From positions 1 through 11,787 of the forward strand of contig JAZOSO010000171.1 of assembly GCA_045657185.1 (NCBI GenBank): DNA of 11,787 bases, given 5' to 3'. The translations under genes were made by a program, and so were the position numbers. Source of the DNA: RGIG5270 sp045657185 (GTDB lineage Bacteria; Verrucomicrobiota; Lentisphaeria; Victivallales; Victivallaceae). Shown in pieces: positions 5,400 through 11,787 of this stretch. Positions within the stretch are counted from its first letter, which is position 1, and each line of letters starts with the position of its first letter. The notes below the pieces were generated by a model that was not told the origin of the DNA, ran no database searches, and saw only the letters and a program-made list of their open reading frames with translations.

Positions 5400-6677
5400 T
5401 CAATCCGCTGTGCGGCATTTTACACCGAGTGATGAGAGTTTACCGAGGAGGTTTTCGTACCCGCGGTAGATGACTTCAATATTATTGATAGTGCTGCTGC
5501 CTTGAGCGCAGGAGGCGGCGATGACCATTGCCATTCCAGCACGGATATCGGGACTTGGCAAAGTCATGCCGTGAAGCGGTGAAATACCTGAAATCACGAC
5601 ACGGTGCGGGTCACATACTACAGCATTCGCCCCCATAGCAATCAATCGGTCAACAAAATAAATACGGGATTCAAACATTTTTTCAAAGAAAAGAACCGTA
5701 CCTTGAGTTTGAGTTGCGGCAACAATAGTACAACTCATCATATCAGAAGGATATTGCGGCCATGTGCCGTCAGATATACAGGGAATTTGACCGTCAAAGT
5801 CTTTTTTGACCTTCGGCTCCTGTCCGCCGGGAAAATAAAGAGTTTCGTGCTGAAGTGTCATTTTAAAACCGAGCCGTTCAAAAACACGGCGGGTCATCCA
5901 GAAGTGACGGAGGTTGATACCTTCAATTTTGATTTCACCGTGATTGGCGGCGGCAAGAGCAAGAAAACTTCCGCCCTCGATGTGGTCACCGGAAACGCGG
6001 TATTGACAGCCGTGAAGACGGGGAACGCCCTCAATAGTTATAACATTCCCCCCCTGCCCCGAAATTTTACCGCCCATGGCGTTAAGAAAGTCAGCAAGGT
6101 CGGCAACATGCGGCTCACAGGCGGCATTATAAAGAGTAGTTTTACCCTCTGCACAAACCGCCGCCATAAGGATTTGTTCCGTTGCGGTAACGCTGGCTTC
6201 GTCAAGAAAAAGCTCTTTGCCGTGCAGACCGTCGGGAGCATCAAAAATATAAGCGTCTTCAGAGTCAAGAGTACTGCCGAGAGTTTTCAAACCGTAAATA
6301 TGTCCGTCAAGACGGCGTCTGCCGATAACATCACCGCCGGGAGGATAAACTGTCGCCTTGCCGAAGCGTGTCAGAAGCGGAGCGGCATAGAGAATTGAAG
6401 TGCGGTTTTTGGAACACAAATCACGGGGGATAATGTAAGTATTTGCAGAAGCGGCACAGAGAGTCAGAGTATTATTTGCAAAATCAAATTTACCGCCGAG
6501 CGCAGAAAAAATTTCAAGCATTGAACGAACATCAAGAATGTCCGGGACATTGTGCAGAGTTACTTCCTCGTCACAAAGCATTGCCGCCGCAATCATCGGC
6601 AAAATCGCATTTTTGTTGCCGCTGAGTTTTACAGTTCCTGAAATCGGTGATTTTCCTTCAATAATAATCGCACTCAT
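5400..6677 (-). CDS. murA: UDP-GlcNAc 1-carboxyvinyltransferase with Asp in place of the fosfomycin-target Cys
   Basis: MurA transfers enolpyruvate from PEP to UDP-GlcNAc, the first committed step of peptidoglycan synthesis, in the cytoplasm. The 425-aa product has K22-N23 in SGNKNAILP, R92 (E. coli R91), the loop PPGGDVIGRRRLD (112-124), the catalytic Asp in YPSDMMS, Arg in FESR and RGYE near the C-terminus. E. coli Cys115, the residue alkylated by fosfomycin, is D116 here. Cys-to-Asp enzymes in Mycobacterium and Chlamydia are active but fosfomycin resistant, so the same is expected here. This fixed change does not suggest inactivation, since all other key residues are present. The best Shine-Dalgarno, AGAAGGA, lies a long 13 nt before the ATG with an A/T-only spacer; no better start exists. 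It is divergent from rsmD. Confidence 0.96.
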   Translation of the reverse strand: MSAIIIEGKSPISGTVKLSGNKNAILPMIAAAMLCDEEVTLHNVPDILDVRSMLEIFSALGGKFDFANNTLTLCAASANTYIIPRDLCSKNRTSILYAAPLLTRFGKATVYPPGGDVIGRRRLDGHIYGLKTLGSTLDSEDAYIFDAPDGLHGKELFLDEASVTATEQILMAAVCAEGKTTLYNAACEPHVADLADFLNAMGGKISGQGGNVITIEGVPRLHGCQYRVSGDHIEGGSFLALAAANHGEIKIEGINLRHFWMTRRVFERLGFKMTLQHETLYFPGGQEPKVKKDFDGQIPCISDGTWPQYPSDMMSCTIVAATQTQGTVLFFEKMFESRIYFVDRLIAMGANAVVCDPHRVVISGISPLHGMTLPSPDIRAGMAMVIAASCAQGSSTINNIEVIYRGYENLLGKLSSLGVKCRTAD

Positions 6678-6723
6678 AAAATAAAAAAAATCCTTCTCTG
6701 TTAAAATGTTCAGTTTTTATGGT

Positions 6724-6751
6724 ACTGTATCACACCTTTTATATTTTGCAA
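6724..6751 (-). promoter_or_regulatory. Weak candidate murA promoter
   Basis: On the minus strand TTGCAA (6746-6751), a 16-nt spacer and TACAGT (6724-6729) each match four of six consensus bases. This is the best pair I found in the intergenic region; position supports it more than sequence. Confidence 0.3.
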
Positions 6752-6783
6752 CAGTTATTATTAAAATAAAATGAGAAAAAAAA

Positions 6784-6812
6784 TTGCAAGTTTGATAATT
6801 GTATGCTATATT
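6784..6812 (+). promoter_or_regulatory. Candidate rsmD-comM promoter
   Basis: TTGCAA (6784-6789), a 17-nt spacer and TATATT (6807-6812). The start would be near 6819, which excludes the upstream in-frame ATG at 6799 and supports the rsmD start at 6865, leaving a leader of about 46 nt. Confidence 0.5.
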
Positions 6813-6864
6813 CCGAAAAACACTTCAGCTGTATATAGCCAACAGTTATAATTTAAGGATGAAT

Positions 6865-7446
6865 ATGCAGATAATAGCAGGCAAAGCAAGAAATTTAGAA
6901 CTGGAAACCGCGCCGACAATGGAGGTGCGTCCGACATTGGCACGGGCAAGAAAAGCCCTTTTTGACAGTATGGGCGACTGGACCGACGGCGTAATACTTG
7001 ACCTCTGTGCAGGAAGCGGTGCGCTCGGATTGGAAGCGGCAAGCCGCGGCAGTATGGAAATATTGATGGTTGAAAACAATCCGCGCCATGCGGAAATCAT
7101 TAAGCGCAACATACTTAAAGTAAAAAAGTGTTCTGTCGATGCGGAGATGAATGTTTTGCAAACAAGCATATTGGATACAAAAAAAATATTTTCCATGATA
7201 AGCGAACCTGATGTGATTTTTGCCGACCCGCCTTATGATAAATCGGCTGAGTTTTTTGAAGCATTATTAGCGGATGATATCTTTCTGGAAAATGCCGCAC
7301 ATTCAATAATCATCTGGGAAATTCCGGACACTCCCGGAAGTGTGGGAAAATTCATGAAAAGAGAATATTTTGATGAATTCAACATCCGCAAATTCGGTCC
7401 TGTAATGTTTCTTATCGCCCGTTTTCTGAGCGGAGAGGAGGAGTGA
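6865..7446 (+). CDS. rsmD: 16S rRNA (guanine(966)-N(2))-methyltransferase
   Basis: RsmD methylates N2 of G966 in 16S rRNA during small-subunit assembly, using S-adenosylmethionine. The 193-aa product begins MQIIAGKARNLEL, the usual RsmD opening. It has VRPTLARARKALFDSM (21-36), SAM motif I in LDLCAGSGALGLEA (45-58), an acidic end of strand 2 (E70) and the catalytic DPPY (121-124). The length is typical. The longest ORF starts at 6799, but that ATG lies before the likely transcription start. ATG 6859 is in frame too; I chose 6865 because AAGG (6855-6858) lies 6 nt upstream and the protein then starts as the family does. Its stop codon shares one base with the comM start. Confidence 0.92.
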   Translation: MQIIAGKARNLELETAPTMEVRPTLARARKALFDSMGDWTDGVILDLCAGSGALGLEAASRGSMEILMVENNPRHAEIIKRNILKVKKCSVDAEMNVLQTSILDTKKIFSMISEPDVIFADPPYDKSAEFFEALLADDIFLENAAHSIIIWEIPDTPGSVGKFMKREYFDEFNIRKFGPVMFLIARFLSGEEE

Positions 7447-8981
7447 TGCTTTCCAAAACTTATTCAGCCGCATTAGTCGGAATAGATGCCTTTAAAATTG
7501 ATGTAGAAGTCAATGTACAGAAAGGCGGAGATTACGAATCCACCAGCATCGTCGGACTGCCTGATATGGCGGTCAAAGAATCAAAAGACCGCATCCGTTC
7601 AGCCATTTTGAGTTCAAACTTAATGCGTATTGAGGGTAATGCAGTCGTCAACCTTGCCCCCGCTGATTTAAAAAAAGAGGGTGCTTCATTTGATTTGGCT
7701 ATCGCATGTGCCTTGCTCGGAGCGTCAGGACAAATCAAACTTGACAAAATGCGCCGTACCGCCATACTCGGAGAATTGGCACTTGACGGCTCAATCCGCC
7801 CTGTCAAAGGTGCGCTGCCGATAGCGGCGGCTCTTGCTGCCGACGAAAATATTGATTTTCTTATCGTACCTGATGCCAACAAAAACGAAGCGGCAGCAGG
7901 TGCAAGAGCCGGAAAACTTGCCGTTTATCCGATGAATCATCTGCTGGAAACAGTCGGATTTTTCAATCATGACACAGGAGAAGCATTTTATTATCAGGAC
8001 TTTAACAAAGATTTAGTTTTCAATGAAGATTTGGACTTCGGAGATGTCAAAGGGCAAATCCTCGCAAAAAGAGCTATGGAAATAGCCGCCGCAGGCGGAC
8101 ACAATTCGCTGATGATCGGACCTCCCGGAACCGGAAAAAGTATGCTCGCCTCAAGAATAAATTCAATCCTCCCGCCGATGACTTATGCCGAAGCCCTCGA
8201 AAGCAGCCGCATTTACAGCGCAATGGGTATGCTCAACGGTCAGAATATTATGAATGAGCGTCCGTTCCGCGCCCCGCACCATACCATAAGCGATGTCGCC
8301 CTTATCGGCGGCGGCAAAGACCCGCGTCCCGGCGAAATAAGTCTGGCGCATAACGGCGTTCTGTTTCTGGATGAACTTCCCGAATTCAAACGCAATGTGC
8401 TGGAAGTCCTGCGTCAGCCGCTTGAAAGCGGCGATATCCATATTTCACGCGCGGCAGGCAGTTGCGTTTTCCCTGCTGATTTCATGCTGATAGCGGCGAT
8501 GAATCCGTGTCCCTGCGGTTACGGTGATGCCGAACTCGGCTGCCGCTGCAAAGTAGATGAAAAACGCCGCTACCGCAAAAAAGTTTCAGGTCCCTTGCTG
8601 GACAGAATTGATTTGCATGTTGAACTCCGTCAGCTAAGTCAGGATGAATTGCTCAAAGCTCCCGACGGCGAGAAAAGCTCCGCCATCCGTGAGCGCGTTA
8701 TCGCCGCCCGCAAAATTCAAAGTGAACGTTACAAAAATTCATCTATTCATTGCAACTCACAGATGACTTCAAAACACCTTCAGCAATTCTGTCAGCTTGA
8801 TAACAAATGTATGATGCTTCTGCGCCAGGCTATAAGCTATATGAAGTTGAGCCCCCGTGCCTACGACAGAATTCTGAAAGTCAGCCGCACTATCGCCGAC
8901 CTTGCAGGCAGTGAAAAAATTACCGAAAATCACATCTTTGAAGCTATTCAATACCGCAAAACCGGTATCGGTGATGATTAA
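7446..8981 (+). CDS. comM: ComM/YifB family Mg-chelatase-like AAA+ ATPase
   Basis: In Vibrio, ComM is a hexameric helicase that promotes branch migration during natural transformation; many non-competent bacteria also carry it. The 511-aa product has an N-terminal Lon S5-like domain (LVGIDAFKIDVEV, SIVGLPDMAVKESKDRI) and Walker A GPPGTGKS (225-232). Then come FRAPHHTISDVALIGGG, Walker B LFLDE (306-310), the MNPCPCGYG segment and a C-terminal helical domain. Cys 355, 357, 366 and 368 form the CxC-CxC cluster usual in this family, probably a metal site. The start is the ATG inside TGATG with overlapping GGAG repeats (7432-7441); a GTG one codon earlier is less likely. It forms a coupled operon with rsmD. 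Its stop overlaps that of the convergent gene by four bases, leaving no space for a terminator. Confidence 0.94.
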   Translation: MLSKTYSAALVGIDAFKIDVEVNVQKGGDYESTSIVGLPDMAVKESKDRIRSAILSSNLMRIEGNAVVNLAPADLKKEGASFDLAIACALLGASGQIKLDKMRRTAILGELALDGSIRPVKGALPIAAALAADENIDFLIVPDANKNEAAAGARAGKLAVYPMNHLLETVGFFNHDTGEAFYYQDFNKDLVFNEDLDFGDVKGQILAKRAMEIAAAGGHNSLMIGPPGTGKSMLASRINSILPPMTYAEALESSRIYSAMGMLNGQNIMNERPFRAPHHTISDVALIGGGKDPRPGEISLAHNGVLFLDELPEFKRNVLEVLRQPLESGDIHISRAAGSCVFPADFMLIAAMNPCPCGYGDAELGCRCKVDEKRRYRKKVSGPLLDRIDLHVELRQLSQDELLKAPDGEKSSAIRERVIAARKIQSERYKNSSIHCNSQMTSKHLQQFCQLDNKCMMLLRQAISYMKLSPRAYDRILKVSRTIADLAGSEKITENHIFEAIQYRKTGIGDD

Positions 8982-9886
8982 TTAGAGTTGACAACTCCGG
9001 CAAAAGCATGAACATCTTCGGCGTCAGCAGTACCGATTTCAAGCACAAAGTCTCTGACATTGTATTTCAAAAATAACTGCAAAGCCTTTTGCCAATTCAA
9101 ACCGCCCGCCGAAACAAGCCGCCTGTGACCGTCTGTTATTTCTGTTTTCGGCACATCGGCTGTCATCAATGAATTATGCAGATGTACCATTTGCACATCA
9201 AGATTCTGCAAGCCGTATTCAAGTTCAGTGAAAAAATCAAAATCAAGCAGCAGCGACGCCGCCCACAAATGCCCCGTATCAATGCAGACCGGATGATTTA
9301 ATTCCGTCATCTGCGACAGACGCATATTGGAATAACCGTAAATCGGCATGTCATTTTCAATACAGAAAGTCAAATCACTGTAACGCTTGCGCAATTCAGC
9401 AAGATTTTTTGTCAGAATTTCACGCCGTTTTTTGTATTCATCAAGATATGTATAATCTACATTGAGCCAGGTATCTTCCAGCAGAAATTCATCACGGCAG
9501 CTCTTTCGCAAAGTCACCCTGTAATCCTCCTGACTCCGCATTCGGGGAATAACTTCATCACACATCGAAAATCCGTGAAAAACACTCATCTTTATATTGT
9601 GTTTCCGCATAAATTCCGCATTTTCATCAAACGCACGCCAGATAATATCAAGATTTTTCTCCGTCGCCAGATTTAAACTCAAATCCCCCACCACCGGCAC
9701 ATGCGCCGACATCGGCAATTTACATGCAACTACTCTCTGCAACTCCGGCTCACTCACAGTATTATGCAGCTGAACCCCGGGCGTAAATCCATACATACGG
9801 CACGCCTCCGCAAATTCCTGCAAAACTTTTTTCCCTCCGTCACTTCTCGCAACGGCACTCGTAATTTCAAGTGTAAGATTGTTCAT
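8978..9886 (-). CDS. Xylose isomerase-like TIM-barrel protein (sugar isomerase/epimerase or endonuclease IV superfamily)
   Basis: The 302-aa product has the metal-site pattern of the xylose isomerase-like barrel (PF01261-type): H104 in VFHGF, E177 in FCIEND, D203 and H206 in CIDTGHLWAA, H235/H237 in VHLHNS, D252 and H254 in DGHRR followed by SAGGLNW, and E283 in VLEIG. These residues would hold two or three divalent metal ions. The DTGH and HLHNS-DGHR spacing is shared by endonuclease IV and sugar-phosphate epimerases, so I cannot choose the substrate. The protein is probably cytoplasmic; there is no signal peptide. It has no clear Shine-Dalgarno, and a long hairpin (9898-9950) stands 11 nt before its ATG. 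It is convergent with comM, sharing TTAA. Fold assignment good, function unknown. Confidence 0.78.
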   Translation of the reverse strand: MNNLTLEITSAVARSDGGKKVLQEFAEACRMYGFTPGVQLHNTVSEPELQRVVACKLPMSAHVPVVGDLSLNLATEKNLDIIWRAFDENAEFMRKHNIKMSVFHGFSMCDEVIPRMRSQEDYRVTLRKSCRDEFLLEDTWLNVDYTYLDEYKKRREILTKNLAELRKRYSDLTFCIENDMPIYGYSNMRLSQMTELNHPVCIDTGHLWAASLLLDFDFFTELEYGLQNLDVQMVHLHNSLMTADVPKTEITDGHRRLVSAGGLNWQKALQLFLKYNVRDFVLEIGTADAEDVHAFAGVVNSN

Positions 9887-9897
9887 AGTTTATGTTT

Positions 9898-9950
9898 TTC
9901 GGGGAAAGGAAAAAACCTTGTTGAAACAAGTTTCTTTTCCTTTCCCCGAA
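9898..9950. repeat. Long hairpin element with a 16-bp perfect outer stem
   Basis: TTCGGGGAAAGGAAAA (9898-9913) pairs perfectly with TTTTCCTTTCCCCGAA (9935-9950). Inside, CTTGT (9917-9921) pairs with ACAAG (9926-9930) around TGAA. On the plus strand it is followed by CCCCTATCCTTTTT and on the minus strand by A-rich sequence, so it is not a textbook terminator in either direction. It may be a copy of a dispersed palindromic repeat or a transcript-end element for the restriction-modification operon. Confidence 0.8.
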
Positions 9951-9981
9951 CCCCTATCCTTTTTACAAAAACTTTCAAGTA

Positions 9982-10021
9982 CGGATTTTATCTTTTTGCT
10001 CCCACAAAAATATAAAATCCG
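9982..10021. repeat. Second hairpin, 16 bp with one mismatch
   Basis: CGGATTTTAT (9982-9991) pairs with ATAAAATCCG (10012-10021). After one C/T mismatch, TTTTTG (9993-9998) pairs with CAAAAA (10005-10010) around CTCCCA. It lies 7 nt beyond the stop of the specificity-subunit gene and may act as its transcript end, although the following minus-strand sequence (TACTTGAAAGTTTTTG) is only moderately T-rich. Confidence 0.75.
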
Positions 10022-10028
10022 AAAAAAA

Positions 10029-11060
10029 TCAATTTATATATTTTAAATATTCAAGCAGTTTTTTCTGTTCAAGGTATTTCATGTAATCTTCCATATACTT
10101 ATAATCTGGTTCACCTTTTGAGTTTACTGGAAGCATAAATCTAAATATTTTCAAACGATTACTATTTATCGAATAACCATGACCAAATTTAGCTCTCTGA
10201 TTGGTAATTGCAGTGGACAAGTATAGTAGAATATTTTTTGATAAATTTTTATCTTTTGGTATCAAAGCTGTAACATGAGAGTCTAATAAATGTTTTGTAG
10301 GTTGATAATATGCAATTCCAGCTCCACCATCACCATCATTATTCAATGTAATGATATTTGCCGGAAAAATCTTTTTTTCATTTCTGGTTGCAAACATTTT
10401 GTATCCATTATCAACTTTTTTAGCAGAAACTAAAGGTAAATCACCTTCCGTTAATGATGACATATTATTTTGATTACCTTTTTCTGGTATAAAAATATCA
10501 GTCAAAGCAAAATCTTTCCAACTGTTTTTTAGTTTTAACTCTTTGCGTAGTTCACATATGCTATTCAAAACATGTTCTTTATATCTTTGCTTTAATTTAT
10601 CTTTCAACTCTTTAATATAACCCTCCATAAATTCATAATCCGGCTCACCGGCAGAATTCACAGGAAGCATAATTTTATCTTTAGTTATTTTATTTGAAAA
10701 TGCTTTTCTGCCAAAACAATATTTACTATGATTTTGCTTCAAAGCCTGAACAATAAACAAAGCATTATATTTATTCAATTTTTCAGAATACAAAATAGTA
10801 ATTTCATCACTGGTACTAAAATTTGCAGGAACAAAATATGCATCACCAAATGTTGAATATATAATTGCATTATTTTTAAAAATAAAAGAAGGATTTGATA
10901 TAAAATCTGTCAGTCCGTTATTTCCGATCGACGCAGAATAATATGCAATATCTCCTGCAATTCTATCATCTTCTTTTTGTCTTTTCCCTCTTTTAATACA
11001 AGAAAAAATTTCTGTAATTTTAAATTCTTTCCATTCTCTATCTTGCAAAGATTCAATCAT
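10029..11060 (-). CDS. Restriction-modification specificity subunit with two target-recognition domains
   Basis: The 343-aa product is an HsdS-like protein (type I, or BcgI-like type IIB). It has two parallel halves: WKEFKITEIF (10-19) opens the first and WKDFALTDIF (181-190) the second. Each ends in a matching conserved region, IMLPVNSAGEPDYEFMEGY (130-148) and FMLPVNSKGEPDYKYMEDY (308-326), followed by charged helical segments that usually bind the methylase. Each target-recognition domain would read half of a bipartite DNA site. The longest ORF opens at a TTG 13 codons earlier; I chose the ATG at 11060 because GAGG (complement of 11067-11070) lies 6 nt before it. It overlaps the methylase stop by 8 nt, indicating coupling. 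The gene is visibly richer in A+T than those to its left, suggesting transfer. The recognised sequence cannot be predicted. Confidence 0.87.
   Translation of the reverse strand: MIESLQDREWKEFKITEIFSCIKRGKRQKEDDRIAGDIAYYSASIGNNGLTDFISNPSFIFKNNAIIYSTFGDAYFVPANFSTSDEITILYSEKLNKYNALFIVQALKQNHSKYCFGRKAFSNKITKDKIMLPVNSAGEPDYEFMEGYIKELKDKLKQRYKEHVLNSICELRKELKLKNSWKDFALTDIFIPEKGNQNNMSSLTEGDLPLVSAKKVDNGYKMFATRNEKKIFPANIITLNNDGDGGAGIAYYQPTKHLLDSHVTALIPKDKNLSKNILLYLSTAITNQRAKFGHGYSINSNRLKIFRFMLPVNSKGEPDYKYMEDYMKYLEQKKLLEYLKYIN
10090..10138 (-). repeat. Conserved-region repeat, C-terminal copy
   Basis: This 49-nt segment encodes the second LPVNSKGEPDYKYME. It aligns without gaps to 10624-10672, with 37 of 49 identical bases by my count. 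Confidence 0.7.
10624..10672 (-). repeat. Conserved-region repeat, central copy
   Basis: This segment encodes the first LPVNSAGEPDYEFME and is the direct-repeat partner of 10090-10138. It is richer in G+C (GGCTCACCGGC) than its partner and than the flanking A+T-rich sequence, as if the two halves had separate histories. Confidence 0.7.
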
Positions 11061-11787
11061 TTTCAGCCTCATCAAACAAATAGCTTCTTCCCTGAGCAAT
11101 CATTGAAAATTCAAAGGTCAAATAATCTGCAATCGTTTTGTCAAAATCCTCTTCTGTCGGGATTTCATCATTAAAATAATAAAAAGCATGCAGCCATTCG
11201 TCAGTTGCTTCAACTGTAGACTTGACACAAAATTTTGTAGGTGCTTCTATACGGTCAAACCATACATCTAATAAGTGTTGTTTCTTGTCTTTAGCATATT
11301 CAGTTTCTACTAATCCAATGTGTGGAGCAACTTTGAATCCGTCATCTTTAAAGTCAATAAATTTACATTCTTTATCTGACGGATGCGGCTTATGAGCTGT
11401 AAATATCGCAATACAAGTATGAACTCCGACTCCGTAAAAGGTATCTTTGTTTAATGTAATAACCCCTTCCAAAGTGTGATGTTTAAGAATGTTTTCTTTA
11501 TAATTTTGCTCTTCTTTTGTTTTTCCGGTCAAAGAGGACTGCGGAATAATAACAGCAGCTTTACCGTCTTCAGCCAAAGAATCCAATAAATGTTCCACAA
11601 AACTTATTTCATAAAGAGACGGATTATTTTTTGACCCCTGACTGTACGGAGGATTCATCATACCGATACTTGCCCCCTTTAACTGCAACTCCGCAGAATT
11701 CAACTTCAAAAAATCATATTCTATCAGATTACTTTTGCCATCACCGCGAATAATCATATTTGATGTTGCGATAGTGAACATATAAGG
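11053..11787 (-). CDS. N6-adenine DNA methylase subunit, C-terminal part (5' end outside window)
   Basis: The frame stays open to the window edge; the Met at 11781 is probably internal, because TIATSNMIIRGDGKSNL is a mid-protein segment of HsdM-like methylases. The 244 visible codons include the catalytic motif IV NPPY (complement of 11644-11655), PQSSLTGKTKEEQNYKENIL and VGVHTCIAIFT. A C-terminal region (DEWLHAFYYFNDEIPTEEDF) resembles HsdM-type or BcgI-A-type subunits. It transfers a methyl group from S-adenosylmethionine to adenine at sites chosen by the specificity subunit. The SAM-binding motif I and any nuclease domain would lie upstream, so I cannot tell a type I HsdM from a fused nuclease-methylase. 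The last 8 nt overlap the specificity gene. Confidence 0.88.
   Translation of the reverse strand, partial: PYMFTIATSNMIIRGDGKSNLIEYDFLKLNSAELQLKGASIGMMNPPYSQGSKNNPSLYEISFVEHLLDSLAEDGKAAVIIPQSSLTGKTKEEQNYKENILKHHTLEGVITLNKDTFYGVGVHTCIAIFTAHKPHPSDKECKFIDFKDDGFKVAPHIGLVETEYAKDKKQHLLDVWFDRIEAPTKFCVKSTVEATDEWLHAFYYFNDEIPTEEDFDKTIADYLTFEFSMIAQGRSYLFDEAEND

Noticed and set aside
5604..6398. Plus-strand ORF of 264 codons opposite murA
   Set aside because: The same reasoning applies: it is fully antisense to a conserved murA and has no recognisable motif or start signal.
6799..6864. N-terminal extension of RsmD from the ATG at 6799
   Set aside because: It overlaps the probable promoter (-10 at 6807-6812), has no Shine-Dalgarno, and RsmD proteins normally begin at the MQIIAG-like motif.
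9701..10015. Plus-strand ORF of 104 codons through the hairpin region
   Set aside because: It is antisense to the TIM-barrel gene and then runs through both hairpins. There is no start signal and the composition is of repeat sequence.

Overview
This window most likely comes from a Lentisphaerota-type (PVC superphylum) bacterium, perhaps a gut member related to Victivallis. This is inferred from gene content, not a database search. The signs are a pseudopilin with the FTLVELLVVIAIIAILAG N-terminus and an H-X9-DG motif, a MurA with Asp in place of the usual active-site Cys (as known in Chlamydia), a Leptospira-type citramalate synthase, and moderate G+C. No rRNA, tRNA, CRISPR array, transposase or origin was recognised.

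Layout. 1-350: a bidirectional terminator and a 29-codon minus-strand gene for a very basic ribosomal protein of the bS22/AURKAIP1-COX24 type, with its own strong promoter. 393-3966: a divergent isoleucine-pathway pair, ilvB (minus) and cimA (plus). CimA makes (R)-citramalate from pyruvate and acetyl-CoA, the entry to threonine-independent isoleucine synthesis; acetolactate synthase acts later in the same route. Between the cimA promoter and the cimA start lies a 15-residue leader peptide with four Ile codons, followed by mutually exclusive hairpins: an apparent attenuator, and the most interesting signal here. 3950-5341: a possible 27-residue membrane peptide overlapping the end of cimA, a DUF4230-type membrane-anchored protein, and a pseudopilin gene closed by a strong terminator.

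5400-8981: murA (minus) diverges from the rsmD-comM operon (plus), whose two genes share one base (TGATG). 8978-9886: a minus-strand xylose-isomerase-like TIM-barrel gene, tail-to-tail with comM and sharing four bases with it. 9898-10021: two long perfect or near-perfect hairpins form the boundary to an A+T-rich accessory segment. 10029-11787: a restriction-modification locus on the minus strand, made of a two-domain specificity subunit and the C-terminal part of an N6-adenine DNA methylase whose 5' end lies outside the window.

Several starts were moved from the longest ORF to an internal ATG with a better Shine-Dalgarno: ilvB, rsmD, comM and the specificity subunit. All functional calls rest on recognised motifs and remembered family sequences; none was tested by a search.
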